From contig NZ_JOOA01000002.1 in assembly GCF_000712055.1 (NCBI RefSeq), positions 248,001 to 312,000 on the forward strand: a DNA stretch of 64,000 bases, given 5' to 3'. Origin of the DNA: Ruminococcus sp. HUN007. GTDB taxonomy: Bacteria; Bacillota; Clostridia; Oscillospirales; Ruminococcaceae. This document shows, one piece after another, positions 35,113 through 44,577 of the stretch (position 1 is its first letter; each line of letters opens with the position of its first letter). The notes under the pieces were generated by a model. It searched no databases and was not told the DNA's origin. It saw only the letters and a program-made list of their open reading frames with translations. Position numbers and translations under genes: made by a program.

Positions 35113-36468
35113 TTACTCTCCTTTCGGGAAAGAAAACTGCCTGAATACAGGGATTGCACCGTATCTTCCTTCAAGGTACGCCTTGCTCAGCTTCTTATCA
35201 TATCTTTCCTTAAAACGATCCAGTGAATAAATCTTGCTGGCATTTTCTGCATCTCTTTCAACAAACCAAATCTCATCTCTTCTGAAAAGGCTCTGATCCA
35301 TGATCGTATCCTCATGTGTTGTGAATACCAGCTGCATTCTTACCCCGTCATGAGCTTGCATAAACAGCTTAAGAAAATGCTCTGTGAGCTTCGGGTGCAG
35401 ACTGCGTTCCAATTCATCAACAACAAAAACTGTATCAGGCCGATCTGTAAGCAGCATATCGATCAGATCAAACAATCTTTTGGTTCCGTCTGATTCCTCT
35501 GAGAAATTAAAGTCAAAAACAGATTTGCCGTGTCTCAGAACAAGAGTTGTGATCTCAGGCTCCGAGTTTTCTTTAATTCGGATATTGAAAAAGCCACCTT
35601 CTACTCTCCATGTCATCTGAATTCCCGGCAAATTTGTCATCTGCATCTGAGCTTTCAGGTGAGCAAAGATGCTCTGCACAACTTCCGCAGGGATCATCTT
35701 TCCCATTTCATCTACAGTGATCTTCCTCGTTCTGATTTCGGTCACGCCGGTGTCAAACGTCTGAATAAGCCTGCTGATATTATCAAGGGATTCATCATTA
35801 TAATATGCTTCTGTATTAGAGATGCCTATATTCGGATTGATGACAATAATATTATTCATGATCCAGCCGAACACCTCAGAGAAAAAGCTGAGTTTTGAAT
35901 TCTTAGCATATTTTTTTCCACGATTCATTTCTGTAAGAAACAGACGGGTATCCTGACCAGCAAAGTCTTCCGAATAAACCTCAAATCTGCTCTTCTCAGC
36001 TGCCGAAAGCTTTACACTCTCACCAAGTACAGGTTTGTTGCTGCCTTCTCTGATAAACAGTTGATGTGAACCGCCATCCTGCATCAGTTCGTACATCCAC
36101 TCTTCAGTGATCTTTCTCTTACTGAGGATAGCAGAAAAGCCATAGGCATAAAAAGTATCTCCTACTGTAAACTGTAGTTCAAAGATACTCTCTCTTGTTT
36201 TATTCTCCTGACTGCTTCTGCAAAAATCATTTACAGAGCCTACAGGCAGCCCTTCCATCAGAACGTTCTTGATAAATGCGAACGCAGATACAAGATTTGA
36301 TTTACCTGATGCATTCGCACCGTAAACGATAGCGTTTTTTAAGAGCTGAGTCTGCTTTATCTTTACACGATGATTTTTATTACCCTGCATCTTGCTTGAG
36401 GAAATCATCGAAAGTTCTTCGTTCTTATCAAAAGATTTATAGTTGTCAATTAATACTTTGACCAGCAT
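35113..36468 (-). CDS. RloA-like AAA/ABC ATPase (AbiL/RloAB defence pair)
   Basis: About 451 residues from the ATG at 36468 (AAGGGGGC site); an in-frame extension upstream lacks a site. Walker A is IVYGANASGKSNLVSAF (about residue 48). The C-terminal third has the ABC-like Walker B TVFVVDELERSLHPKL and the switch His in VFTTHEDTIMDQ. The FNFSEESDGTKRLFDLID stretch looks like a signature region. This architecture (AAA_15/AAA_21) senses infection in partner systems such as AbiL and PARIS. The promoter at 36499-36527 has consensus form. Confidence 0.85.
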   Translation of the reverse strand: MLVKVLIDNYKSFDKNEELSMISSSKMQGNKNHRVKIKQTQLLKNAIVYGANASGKSNLVSAFAFIKNVLMEGLPVGSVNDFCRSSQENKTRESIFELQFTVGDTFYAYGFSAILSKRKITEEWMYELMQDGGSHQLFIREGSNKPVLGESVKLSAAEKSRFEVYSEDFAGQDTRLFLTEMNRGKKYAKNSKLSFFSEVFGWIMNNIIVINPNIGISNTEAYYNDESLDNISRLIQTFDTGVTEIRTRKITVDEMGKMIPAEVVQSIFAHLKAQMQMTNLPGIQMTWRVEGGFFNIRIKENSEPEITTLVLRHGKSVFDFNFSEESDGTKRLFDLIDMLLTDRPDTVFVVDELERSLHPKLTEHFLKLFMQAHDGVRMQLVFTTHEDTIMDQSLFRRDEIWFVERDAENASKIYSLDRFKERYDKKLSKAYLEGRYGAIPVFRQFSFPKGE

Positions 36469-36498
36469 AGAACATGCCCCCTTCCGGTTTTCTCTTTT

Positions 36499-36527
36499 AT
36501 TATACCCAAAAATCACAGAAATGTCAA
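36499..36527 (-). promoter_or_regulatory. Promoter of the RloA/RloB pair (TTGACA-17-TATAAT)
   Basis: Perfect consensus hexamers on the minus strand with a 17-base spacer, about 30 bases before the ATPase ATG. Confidence 0.8.
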
Positions 36528-36693
36528 TATTCAAATTGCATATTTAGAGATTTTTTCTCTAAATATATATGTGAAATCTAGTAAACACATCTTTCACTTT
36601 CTCATTTCATTGATTTTCGACTTAGCTCCATACACCTCAGCTTATATTATATCTATTACTCACTGTATGATATATATCATAATTTATACAAAA

Positions 36694-36729
36694 ACGGCAC
36701 AGGAAATCACTCAGTACTTCCTGTGCCGT
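36694..36729. terminator. Hairpin duplicated on both sides of the AlbA_2 gene (left copy)
   Basis: ACGGCACAGGAA...TTCCTGTGCCGT. The same sequence, with the following ~15 bases nearly conserved, occurs at 38343-38378. Nothing else except two promoters was seen in the 470-base gap between rloA and the AlbA_2 gene. Confidence 0.65.
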
Positions 36730-36839
36730 CAGCCTGTATCAATCATATACTTTTCCCTTTCCCTAAAGTTTCAAAGTCCCGTTCTAAATTAACTCATTAA
36801 GTGAGATTTCTCATATCTTTGATTATTTTATATAAAGGC

Positions 36840-36868
36840 TTGATACATCGGTCAAAATACGCTATAAT
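36840..36868 (+). promoter_or_regulatory. Promoter of the AlbA_2 gene (TTGATA-17-TATAAT)
   Basis: TTGATA and TATAAT with 17 bases between, about 70 bases before the ATG. Confidence 0.65.
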
Positions 36869-36938
36869 TTAAGAAACCACATTTTGTTTCTAATTAAAAC
36901 TCAGAATTTTTTCATAGTTTCCAGAAAAGGAGATCATT

Positions 36939-38324
36939 ATGGCTGAAAGTCAGGTCGTTGAATATAAAGAATCATGGAAAGACGAGTATCTTAAATGGAT
37001 ATGCGGCTTTGCCAATGCTCAGGGCGGAAGAATATATATCGGCATTAATGATAAAGGCGAAGTTATCGGTGTTAAAGATATAAAGAAATTACTTGAAGAT
37101 ATCCCTAACAAGGTTCGAGATAAACTCGGTATAATCGTTGATGTGAACCGTCTCGAAAAGGATGGCATCGCTTATATTGAAATAATAGTTGCACCGAGTG
37201 GTGTTCCAATCAATTATCAGGGAGAATACCATTACAGAAGTGGAAGTACAAAACAGCTTCTGCAGGGAGTTGCACTTACTCAGTTTCTGATGAAGAAAAC
37301 AGGTATCAGATGGGATTCTGTATCTGTTAATAATATTGATGTTGATGATCTTGATGAAGTAAGTATTGAAATATTCAAGCGTGAAGCTCTTAGAAAAAAG
37401 AGAATTTCTGAAGCTGATCTTAAAGTATCACGTACTGAACTTCTCGATCACCTCAATCTTCTCGATGATAATAATCTTAAACGTGCTGCTGTTATGCTGT
37501 TTTATAAAAGGCCGGCTAAACTTGTTGAAGGCTGCTACGTTAAAATCGGAAAGTTCGGAGATGGCGCTGATCTGCAATATCAGGATCAACTTGAAGGTTC
37601 CCTGTTCAGGATGGCTGATCAGGTAATAGACCTTATATACACCAAGTATCTGAAAGCTAAAATCACCTACGAGCACAATGTCCGTGTCGAAACTTATCCG
37701 TTCCCGATAGACGGCGTTCGTGAAGCTATATACAATGCTCTTGCTCATAACAATTACGCTCGCTGCGTACCTATTCAGATCCGGATCCAGGATGATGCAA
37801 TGTTCATAAGCAATAGCTGTATCCTCCCTTCAGGCTGGGACGTAGAATCTCTGCTTCAACCGCACAGATCGGTACCATTCAATCCTGCAATAGCTAATGC
37901 TTTTTATCGTGCAGGTTATATTGAGACCTGGGGCAGAGGTATTCAGAAAATATACGAATCCTGCAAAGAACTTGGCGTTCCTGCACCGGAATACAGTATT
38001 GTCGGTGAGGATATTACAGTTAAGTTTACTGCTCATGACAGCATTTTTTCTGAAATCGATGGTACTAAACATGACGTTAATGGTACCAATGGTACTAATC
38101 ATGGTACCAATCATGGTACTAATGACAAAGGAACGCTATCCGTTATTGAAAGCAACGTGCTTGCAGCAATAATTAATAATCCTTATATAACAAAGTCGCA
38201 GTTGATTGCTCTTCTCGGTATAGGAGGAACAACGGTTTCACGCACAACCAAAAAGCTTAAAGAACTTGGTTATATAGAGAGAAGCGGTACTAACCGAACC
38301 GGACACTGGGTAATCATAAAATAA
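36939..38324 (+). CDS. AlbA_2 (Schlafen-type) ATP-binding transcriptional regulator
   Basis: 461 residues with a GGAG site. The AlbA_2 domain (about 5-115) contains FANAQGGRIYIGINDKGEVI and YRSGSTKQLL. The middle has a GHKL/HATPase_c_4-like region with GVREAIYNALAHNNYA and GYIETWGRGIQKIYESC. A low-complexity stretch of NGTNHGTN repeats (about 377-392) separates it from a C-terminal winged helix (NPYITKSQLIALLGIGGTTV). Proteins of this type are common in mobile and defence regions and are thought to regulate in response to nucleic acid or nucleotide signals. The flanking duplicated hairpins suggest arrival as a unit. Confidence 0.88.
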   Translation: MAESQVVEYKESWKDEYLKWICGFANAQGGRIYIGINDKGEVIGVKDIKKLLEDIPNKVRDKLGIIVDVNRLEKDGIAYIEIIVAPSGVPINYQGEYHYRSGSTKQLLQGVALTQFLMKKTGIRWDSVSVNNIDVDDLDEVSIEIFKREALRKKRISEADLKVSRTELLDHLNLLDDNNLKRAAVMLFYKRPAKLVEGCYVKIGKFGDGADLQYQDQLEGSLFRMADQVIDLIYTKYLKAKITYEHNVRVETYPFPIDGVREAIYNALAHNNYARCVPIQIRIQDDAMFISNSCILPSGWDVESLLQPHRSVPFNPAIANAFYRAGYIETWGRGIQKIYESCKELGVPAPEYSIVGEDITVKFTAHDSIFSEIDGTKHDVNGTNGTNHGTNHGTNDKGTLSVIESNVLAAIINNPYITKSQLIALLGIGGTTVSRTTKKLKELGYIERSGTNRTGHWVIIK

Positions 38325-38342
38325 TCATACTTCATACAAAAA

Positions 38343-38378
38343 ACGGCACAGGAAATCACTCAGTACTTCCTGTGCCGT
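38343..38378. terminator. Hairpin duplicated on both sides of the AlbA_2 gene (right copy)
   Basis: Same hairpin as 36694-36729. It lies between the convergent stops of the AlbA_2 gene and the 96-aa gene and would terminate both. Confidence 0.75.
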
Positions 38379-38387
38379 TAGCCTGAA

Positions 38388-38678
38388 TCATTCAATCCTG
38401 TTATTATTCACAAGATCATTATAAGCAATATTAGCCTGCTCGCTTGCTTTTTTCTCTCGCCATCTGTCTATATCGCTTCTGATTGAAACCATTTCATCAG
38501 CAATAAGTTCTATTCTGTCAGGACGCACCTGTTCAAGATATGATATCATGCGTTCCATGCCTTTCGGACTTCCGATATGTTTTGCTATCATATCTCCAAG
38601 CCCGGCCGGATAGCCGAGAGTCTGCAGAGATATAACGAGTCTGTCTCTCGTGCGCGCCCATTCTTCTTTACTGTTCAT
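38388..38678 (-). CDS. Hypothetical protein, 96 aa
   Basis: A charged, helical protein (EEWARTRDRLVISLQTLGYP and onward) without membrane segments or a signal peptide. The site AAAGGA precedes the ATG. It starts 24 bases after the large dockerin gene and may be co-transcribed. No family is recognised. Confidence 0.65.
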   Translation of the reverse strand: MNSKEEWARTRDRLVISLQTLGYPAGLGDMIAKHIGSPKGMERMISYLEQVRPDRIELIADEMVSIRSDIDRWREKKASEQANIAYNDLVNNNRIE

Positions 38679-38702
38679 AAATTCATTTTCCTTTATTTAT
38701 CA

Positions 38703-41378
38703 TTAAGCAAGCAGCTCCTGCTTCATCGTGCAGAGATCGGCAATGTTGAGTCTGCCGTCTTCTTTAAGGTCACCGGCTTTCGGATCCGGAAGTTTGGTTT
38801 CGGTGCCGAGCAGCCACTTTTGGAGGAGAAGAACGTCGGCTGAGTTGAATTTACCGTTAAGGTCAATGTCACCGCGCAGTGATGAATCGGGTTCTTCGGA
38901 GCCGGTATATGTGATGTCCGGTTCCTCCGATTTCTGAAAAAAGAATTCACAGTAATCAAGCGCACCCCTGAAATATTTATCATCAGGACCTTTGCCAAGA
39001 TAACCGGCATCGTTCTCTGAAGCACTAAGTACATTTACAGGAGTCAGCGTGATATCACCCGAAGCAACTTTATTACCACCGAGAAGTATTTCGCCCTTTC
39101 CGCCGATAATTCTTACCGTGATCTTATTCCAGACGTTTTTCGGAAGAGGTGATGTCATGACCAGCTTTTCCTCAGTTTTACCGTCAGTTATGAAAAATTC
39201 AGCATTACCGCTCTCTCCTTCCGGAACAAGGCGCATGTTTGCTTTTTCGTCTCCGGCAAAGAAAATATCTCCGCCTCCGCCTTTCCAAAGCGCTGCGACA
39301 CTTAACTGAAGTTCATGGTCACGGAAAGCTGAAGGATCTAATTCCACATAAGCTCCGTTTCCGTCAAGCGAAATGACGCCTTTTGCAGATGTCCTTTCCG
39401 CTTCCCACTTTGCTCCGCCTTTTAAAAGTGCATCTGTTGCAGCAAAGCGGTCAGATGTCCATACACTGCACTGTTTATTAAAATCGTAACCAGAGATCAT
39501 TCCGTCGGTGTACTTTTTGCTTACCTGATCAAGCCAGCCGAAGCCGATGCCTGAATCAAGTTTTTCTTCGTTTGCGTAGTCGCCGTCAAGAATCACCTGT
39601 CCTGAGTAAGAGCCGGCACCATAGGCATATGTCATACCTTTGGCAACTGCGTTTCCGGAAAGTGTAACTCCGTCAGTTACAAATGCCTTCTGTGAGACTT
39701 TTGCATTGTCCTTAAGAGTAACTCCGCCTGACACAACAGCCCCGTCCGAGACCTGCGCATTTTCTGACAGATTGACCTTTCCCTGCTGCCACTGATTGTT
39801 TACATAGATCCAGCCTCCGCCGTCAACAACTGCATGACCGCTTATTACAACATTATCTGAAGCAGTCACATCTCCGTTTACCACAGCCTTGTCCTCGACA
39901 CGAACATTTCCTTTTAGAACAGCATTACCGAGAACCATAGCATACGGACCGACATATACTGACGAGTCTACCTTGGCCGTCGATGCGACAAATCCGCCGC
40001 CGTTAGGATGTTTACTGCCCTTCTTTCCTGTCGAAGTATATCCGCCGCTCTGTATAACTTCCGCCCCGTCAATTTTTATCTCATAAGGATAGCGTCTGCG
40101 TTCATCTCCGTATTTATATGATGAATCCTTTTCCTTGTGGAAAGCATTTTCACGAACAAATTCCTGTGGTGCTCCGGCAACGGTCATATACGCAGAAACA
40201 GCATTTTTCGCAGAGATGGTCATACTTTCTCCGTCGGTGAAAAGATCAGAATAAGAAGCATTTCCCTTGGCATCAACAGTAACGAGACATGCCTGCCATC
40301 CGGCATTGGTATCAGCAGAAAGGCCGGATAATTCTGCTTTTATTGTATCACCAGTTATATCAAGCGGAATTATATTGATACCACCCTGCATAGGTGCGTC
40401 TTCCTGCGGCACGCGGTACTTACCTTCAGCGGTCGGCTCCGGTATGGTGTGATACAGATTCCAGTAGAACGGAGTCTGCTTCATCACAGTGTCAAAGCGT
40501 GACTGATAGGCATCCTTCATGCCGAAATCAAACGTCGCCATATGTGCTGCATAATGTCCGAGAACAATATGCGCGTCTGTTCCGAGAATTCTCGTTATCA
40601 TGTCAAGCGGATATTCATTTGGTTTTGATTCGGACAAAAGGCGGTGAACTGCATCAAGGCCCAGCCCCGGAAGATCATCAGGATTGTACGATAAATAAAG
40701 CAGGAACGGAAATGTTTCGTAGTAATTTCGTCCGTGAGGCAGAGCAAGACTCATGTTGCGAAGATAAGGATCAAAATTTCCCGTCTTAACATCAGAAGGA
40801 TTGTATGAACTTCCAAGGTACATTTCACGGAACCAGTTTGCCACAGGTTCCCACCATGCACCGCTTATCTCCTGATCGATCCAGTTTTTCTGCTGATGGT
40901 GAACAACATGTCCGAACTCATGGGCAATGGTCAGATCATCAAGCATAGCATCCGGGCTAATTATCTCAATACCGTACCCGTCTTCCGAACTCATGAAAGC
41001 CCATCCGTCCGGATATGCACCAAGTCCTGTATAGGTAAGGTAAATATTAGTCTTGTACTCCTGATTGCTCTTTCCGTAAATATCAACGTTAAGTCCGGTC
41101 ATTCCGAGATATTCAGTGTAGCAGTGCCAGAGCCGCTCATAGGCTTCAAGATTTCTTTTCAGAAACGCATCATTTACCTGTCCGGTAGTATCATGGTTTC
41201 CATAGAAAATCACAAAATGCTCGGACTCCACATAGTTCGCGGTCTTACAATAACCCCACTTGTCTCTTATCAGCATTTCTTCCGCTGCATTCACCTGCGG
41301 AAACGCTGAAAATGACGACGATGCGATCATATATCCAGCTGCTGTTGCTGCTATTTGTTTTGCTATTGATCTGCCCAT
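38703..41378 (-). CDS. Secreted metallopeptidase-like (DUF6055) protein with beta-helix, LamG-like and dockerin domains
   Basis: 891 residues. A signal peptide (about 1-31) is followed by a DUF6055-like domain (about 35-430) with a zincin motif, TIAHEFGHVVHHQQK, and later EPVANWFREMYLG. Next comes a left-handed beta-helix built of hexapeptide-like turns (about 455-595: KVDSSVYVGPYAMVLGNAVL and onward). A LamG/concanavalin-like domain (about 610-815) and a C-terminal dockerin (about 833-890) with DIDLNGKFNSADVLL and DLKEDGRLNIADL complete it. It may be a cellulosome-borne protease or adhesin; activity is not established. The promoter is at 41435-41463. Confidence 0.85.
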   Translation of the reverse strand: MGRSIAKQIAATAAGYMIASSSFSAFPQVNAAEEMLIRDKWGYCKTANYVESEHFVIFYGNHDTTGQVNDAFLKRNLEAYERLWHCYTEYLGMTGLNVDIYGKSNQEYKTNIYLTYTGLGAYPDGWAFMSSEDGYGIEIISPDAMLDDLTIAHEFGHVVHHQQKNWIDQEISGAWWEPVANWFREMYLGSSYNPSDVKTGNFDPYLRNMSLALPHGRNYYETFPFLLYLSYNPDDLPGLGLDAVHRLLSESKPNEYPLDMITRILGTDAHIVLGHYAAHMATFDFGMKDAYQSRFDTVMKQTPFYWNLYHTIPEPTAEGKYRVPQEDAPMQGGINIIPLDITGDTIKAELSGLSADTNAGWQACLVTVDAKGNASYSDLFTDGESMTISAKNAVSAYMTVAGAPQEFVRENAFHKEKDSSYKYGDERRRYPYEIKIDGAEVIQSGGYTSTGKKGSKHPNGGGFVASTAKVDSSVYVGPYAMVLGNAVLKGNVRVEDKAVVNGDVTASDNVVISGHAVVDGGGWIYVNNQWQQGKVNLSENAQVSDGAVVSGGVTLKDNAKVSQKAFVTDGVTLSGNAVAKGMTYAYGAGSYSGQVILDGDYANEEKLDSGIGFGWLDQVSKKYTDGMISGYDFNKQCSVWTSDRFAATDALLKGGAKWEAERTSAKGVISLDGNGAYVELDPSAFRDHELQLSVAALWKGGGGDIFFAGDEKANMRLVPEGESGNAEFFITDGKTEEKLVMTSPLPKNVWNKITVRIIGGKGEILLGGNKVASGDITLTPVNVLSASENDAGYLGKGPDDKYFRGALDYCEFFFQKSEEPDITYTGSEEPDSSLRGDIDLNGKFNSADVLLLQKWLLGTETKLPDPKAGDLKEDGRLNIADLCTMKQELLA

Positions 41379-41434
41379 TTAAATCACTCCTGTCGATTAA
41401 TGATCTCTGATTTCTGTCTACTTCGTTACATATC

Positions 41435-41463
41435 ATTATACCATAATATTTCCATTTCATCAA
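41435..41463 (-). promoter_or_regulatory. Promoter of the DUF6055/dockerin gene (TTGATG-17-TATAAT)
   Basis: TTGATG and TATAAT on the minus strand, 17 bases apart, about 55 bases before the ATG. Confidence 0.6.
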
Positions 41464-41520
41464 GAGAAAATAACAGTGTTGGTCCCACAATTACATCCGT
41501 AAAAAAATTACGGCAATCTA

Positions 41521-41549
41521 TTGACTTGTTCCAAATATGGCTGTATAAT
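41521..41549 (+). promoter_or_regulatory. Promoter of the interrupted ATPase gene (TTGACT-17-TATAAT)
   Basis: TTGACT and TATAAT, 17 bases apart, about 65 bases before the ATPase start at 41614. It still reads into the left half of the broken gene. Confidence 0.65.
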
Positions 41550-41746
41550 TAATAATGAAGATAGATTTAAAAGTATTATTATCATTAAATTAGTAAAAGA
41601 AAGCTGGGGTTTTATGCTTAAAACATTTGAAGTAAAAGGTTTTAAAAACTTTAAAGACAGCATCAGAATAAATTTTTCAGATGTTCATGACTATAAATTC
41701 AACACAGAATGTATTACTGCAAATACGCTCAGTAAAATTATCATAT

Positions 41747-43616
41747 GATTAGAGCGTCAAAACAGCGATTTTGACTTTTCAAAATTCCAATAGAATCTTG
41801 AAAATTTAATATTATTACAAATTATGGATATATCGAAACGTAAATCTCAATATTTAGTAGCTTTCCTTACTCATTTTTCAGGCTATTACCGCATTTTGGG
41901 CGCGGCATGCCGAGCCTTGCATGAATTTGCAAAACTTCTGGATGTTCATAGCAGTTACTTTAGCTCCAAAGAATAGTTTCTTTCGAATCATACCTCTTGC
42001 CGGTATTTTGTCAACATGATATTTTCTTCGAAGAATGGATGGAAGTGATTCAACACCATTTCGGAATTTAGTTAAGTCACTAAATTCTTTTGTAGAACGT
42101 TTTCTCTGTTGCTGAGCTCTGTTTTTACTTTTTAATGAGACTGTTTTCTTACAAACCTTTACTCTCAAGTTAGGTTTACATTCATTAAAGTGTGGACAGT
42201 TTTCGCACTTTTCTTTATCGAAGGATGCTACACACTGCCCTGTCTTTTTATTGTAGCTGCAGCTTATTGGTTCATGTCCTCCGGGACACTTTAAGATCTG
42301 TGTTCCGTCTTCACTGAATTCAAAATCAGCATTGATATCTGGTGTTTCTTTACCAGTAAGATTAGTGTTTACAATTTCAATGTTTTTTGATTTTGCTAAT
42401 GCTTCATCAGCTGTATATGCACCGTCAGCTACTATTACTGTGCGGTCGTCTTCCGGCTGAGAATTCATTCTTTCCATTGCATCATTGATGAATTTCTTAT
42501 CACTGTAATTGTTTGCTTCAAACTGAAAATCAGTTACAAGCGTATCACCGTTTTCATTTGATGATTCTACTAAATTTGCAGCGTATCCTATATGATTTTT
42601 ACCTGCTTTATGGCGAAATGTTGCTTCCGGATCCGCAGGATTCTGAAGTATTGAAGAATCCATACTTGAATCGTCTGCATCTTTAAGCTGACGGATTCCG
42701 TTAGGATATATGTTAGTCTGCTCATTGAGAAAGCGTACCAGCAATTTATATGCACTGCTGTCTTCAATATCTTCATCACACAGGTTCATCAGAATTTTTG
42801 CATCTTCAAGAATAGTTACAATCTTGCTATCAACAGATTCACTACGATTATGATATACTACTTTATTTCTGTCATCTACATCAGCATAATGCATGTATTC
42901 CAAAGGCACTTCTGCATTACTGCGTTTCATCTCTTTTACAAGGTTTGAAACACATGTATAAAGCAGTTCGAGACGCGACATTTTCTTCACATTTGCAGAT
43001 ATCATCATGCTATCCATACGTTTAAGATGATGATCTATTCCCATAACAAGCGCCATAACATCTGTTATTTCTTTTTCCGTATTTTGTATGAGATCTATTC
43101 CTGTTTCAATTTCATACATTGCTAATCTTTCACGAAATCTTCCAAGACTTCTGTCACTAAGGGGCTGTTCATCAAATGATGTTGTGTGAAGTGCATACTG
43201 ATATCTTATGTCAAACAGCAATGATTCAAGAAATTCATCATCGGACTGTCCTGTTAGCTGCTGAATGAATATTGCGCCTACGAGAACGTTTACCGGAGTA
43301 TTTGGACGCGATAATTTTTCGCTGTAAAGAACCGCATACGGTGTTTCATCTATTGCAGGAAATACTTTTTCAGCAAATACTTTTGCCCATGATTTTTCTA
43401 AAAATCTGCGTTCTCTTTCTGTTAAATTCAGCGTGGAATCGAACATTGATATTTGTTCATTCCTTAAATCGTTTGCTACGAATGACATTTCTTTTTCCTC
43501 CGAAATTTGATACTTCTATTGTACCATATTTCGCGTTTTCATTTGTTGTAATAATATTAAATTTTCAAGATGCTTTTGTTGGCTCAGATTGGTCTTACCC
43601 TTTTGACGCCCGAATC
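41747..43616 (-). mobile_element. IS1182-type insertion sequence with 7-bp target duplication
   Basis: The 1870-bp element lies between direct repeats ATCATAT (41740-41746 and 43617-43623). Its ends are imperfect inverted repeats, GATTAGAGCGTCAAAA at the left and, read inward from the right, GATTCGGGCGTCAAAA. A second, subterminal inverted repeat begins ATCTTGAAAATTTAATATTA at 41795 and mirrors 43546-43571. It carries one transposase gene. The interrupted target frame is restored exactly when the element and one repeat copy are removed, so insertion is recent. Confidence 0.9.
41878..43488 (-). CDS. IS1182 family transposase
   Basis: 536 residues, normal for the family. The N-terminal DUF772 region (YSEKLSRPNTPVNVLVGAIF, QLTGQSDDEFLESLLFDIRY, SDRSLGRFRERL) is followed by a DDE core with VIVADGAYTADEALAK. 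A Cys cluster (CENCPHFNECKPNLRVKVC) and the C-terminal KFRNGVESLPSILRRKYHVD complete it. The frame looks intact, so the element may still move. Confidence 0.92.
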   Translation of the reverse strand: MSFVANDLRNEQISMFDSTLNLTERERRFLEKSWAKVFAEKVFPAIDETPYAVLYSEKLSRPNTPVNVLVGAIFIQQLTGQSDDEFLESLLFDIRYQYALHTTSFDEQPLSDRSLGRFRERLAMYEIETGIDLIQNTEKEITDVMALVMGIDHHLKRMDSMMISANVKKMSRLELLYTCVSNLVKEMKRSNAEVPLEYMHYADVDDRNKVVYHNRSESVDSKIVTILEDAKILMNLCDEDIEDSSAYKLLVRFLNEQTNIYPNGIRQLKDADDSSMDSSILQNPADPEATFRHKAGKNHIGYAANLVESSNENGDTLVTDFQFEANNYSDKKFINDAMERMNSQPEDDRTVIVADGAYTADEALAKSKNIEIVNTNLTGKETPDINADFEFSEDGTQILKCPGGHEPISCSYNKKTGQCVASFDKEKCENCPHFNECKPNLRVKVCKKTVSLKSKNRAQQQRKRSTKEFSDLTKFRNGVESLPSILRRKYHVDKIPARGMIRKKLFFGAKVTAMNIQKFCKFMQGSACRAQNAVIA

Positions 43617-44577
43617 ATCATATACGGTAAAAACTCAGTCGGTAAAAGTAATCTCGGACTTGCCATTTTTGATATAGTTACTCATCTTACAGATAAGAAT
43701 GTGACTCCAGGACTCTATGATTACTATCTGAACTCTGACGGATGCACTTCGGCTTCTTTTGCATATGTTTTTCAGTTTGATAATAACACAGTAGAATACC
43801 GCTATTCCAAAGGTAAAAAGAGAGAACTTCTGACTGAGGACATAAGTATTAACGGCAAGCTGCTTTTTAATTACGACTATCAGAGTAAAAAGGGCGATTT
43901 TAATAATCTGAAAGAACTTAACCCTACACTTAACTTAGATCTTGATGACATCGATTCTGTTCTGAGATATGTTATCAATAACACTTCTCTTTCCGAATTA
44001 CATCCTTTAAAAAAGCTATTCAGATATGTATCATCCATGCTATGGTTCAGAAGTCTCGACGAAAACAGATATATCGGATTCAAGAACAATACTAACGACT
44101 ACCTCGACTTTCTTCTTGAAGGAGAAACGCTTGACGAATTTCAAAGTTTCCTGAACAGATCAGGCGTAGAGGAAAAGCTTATTATCAAAGAAGATACTGA
44201 CGGCATCAGACGTCTATACTTTGACATGCCAACACCTTTACCGTTTATGAAAACAGCATCAAGCGGAACAAAAGCTCTCTATACTTTCTTCTACTGGTAT
44301 AAAACTGCAGCAGATGTATCCATGATGTTCATAGATGAATTTGATGCTTACTATCATTATGAATTATCTGAGAGTATCGTACTGATACTTGAAAAGATGA
44401 CTAATACTCAGGTAATTCTTACTTCTCATAACACAAATCTTCTTTCAAACAGAATCATGCGTCCTGACTGTTATTTCATCCTCAGCGACACTGGAATCAC
44501 TTCACTTGTAAATGCTACCGGAAGAGAATTACGGGAAGGGCATAATCTTGAGAAGCTGTATATGAGCGGTGAGTTCA

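Noticed and set aside
36571..36792. 73-codon plus-strand frame between rloA and the AlbA_2 gene
   Set aside because: It has no ribosome-binding site, runs through the duplicated terminator hairpin and encodes an unlikely composition.
43272..43623. Open frame from inside the IS into the right half of the ATPase
   Set aside because: It crosses the IS end and the target duplication; its N-terminal part is antisense to the transposase.
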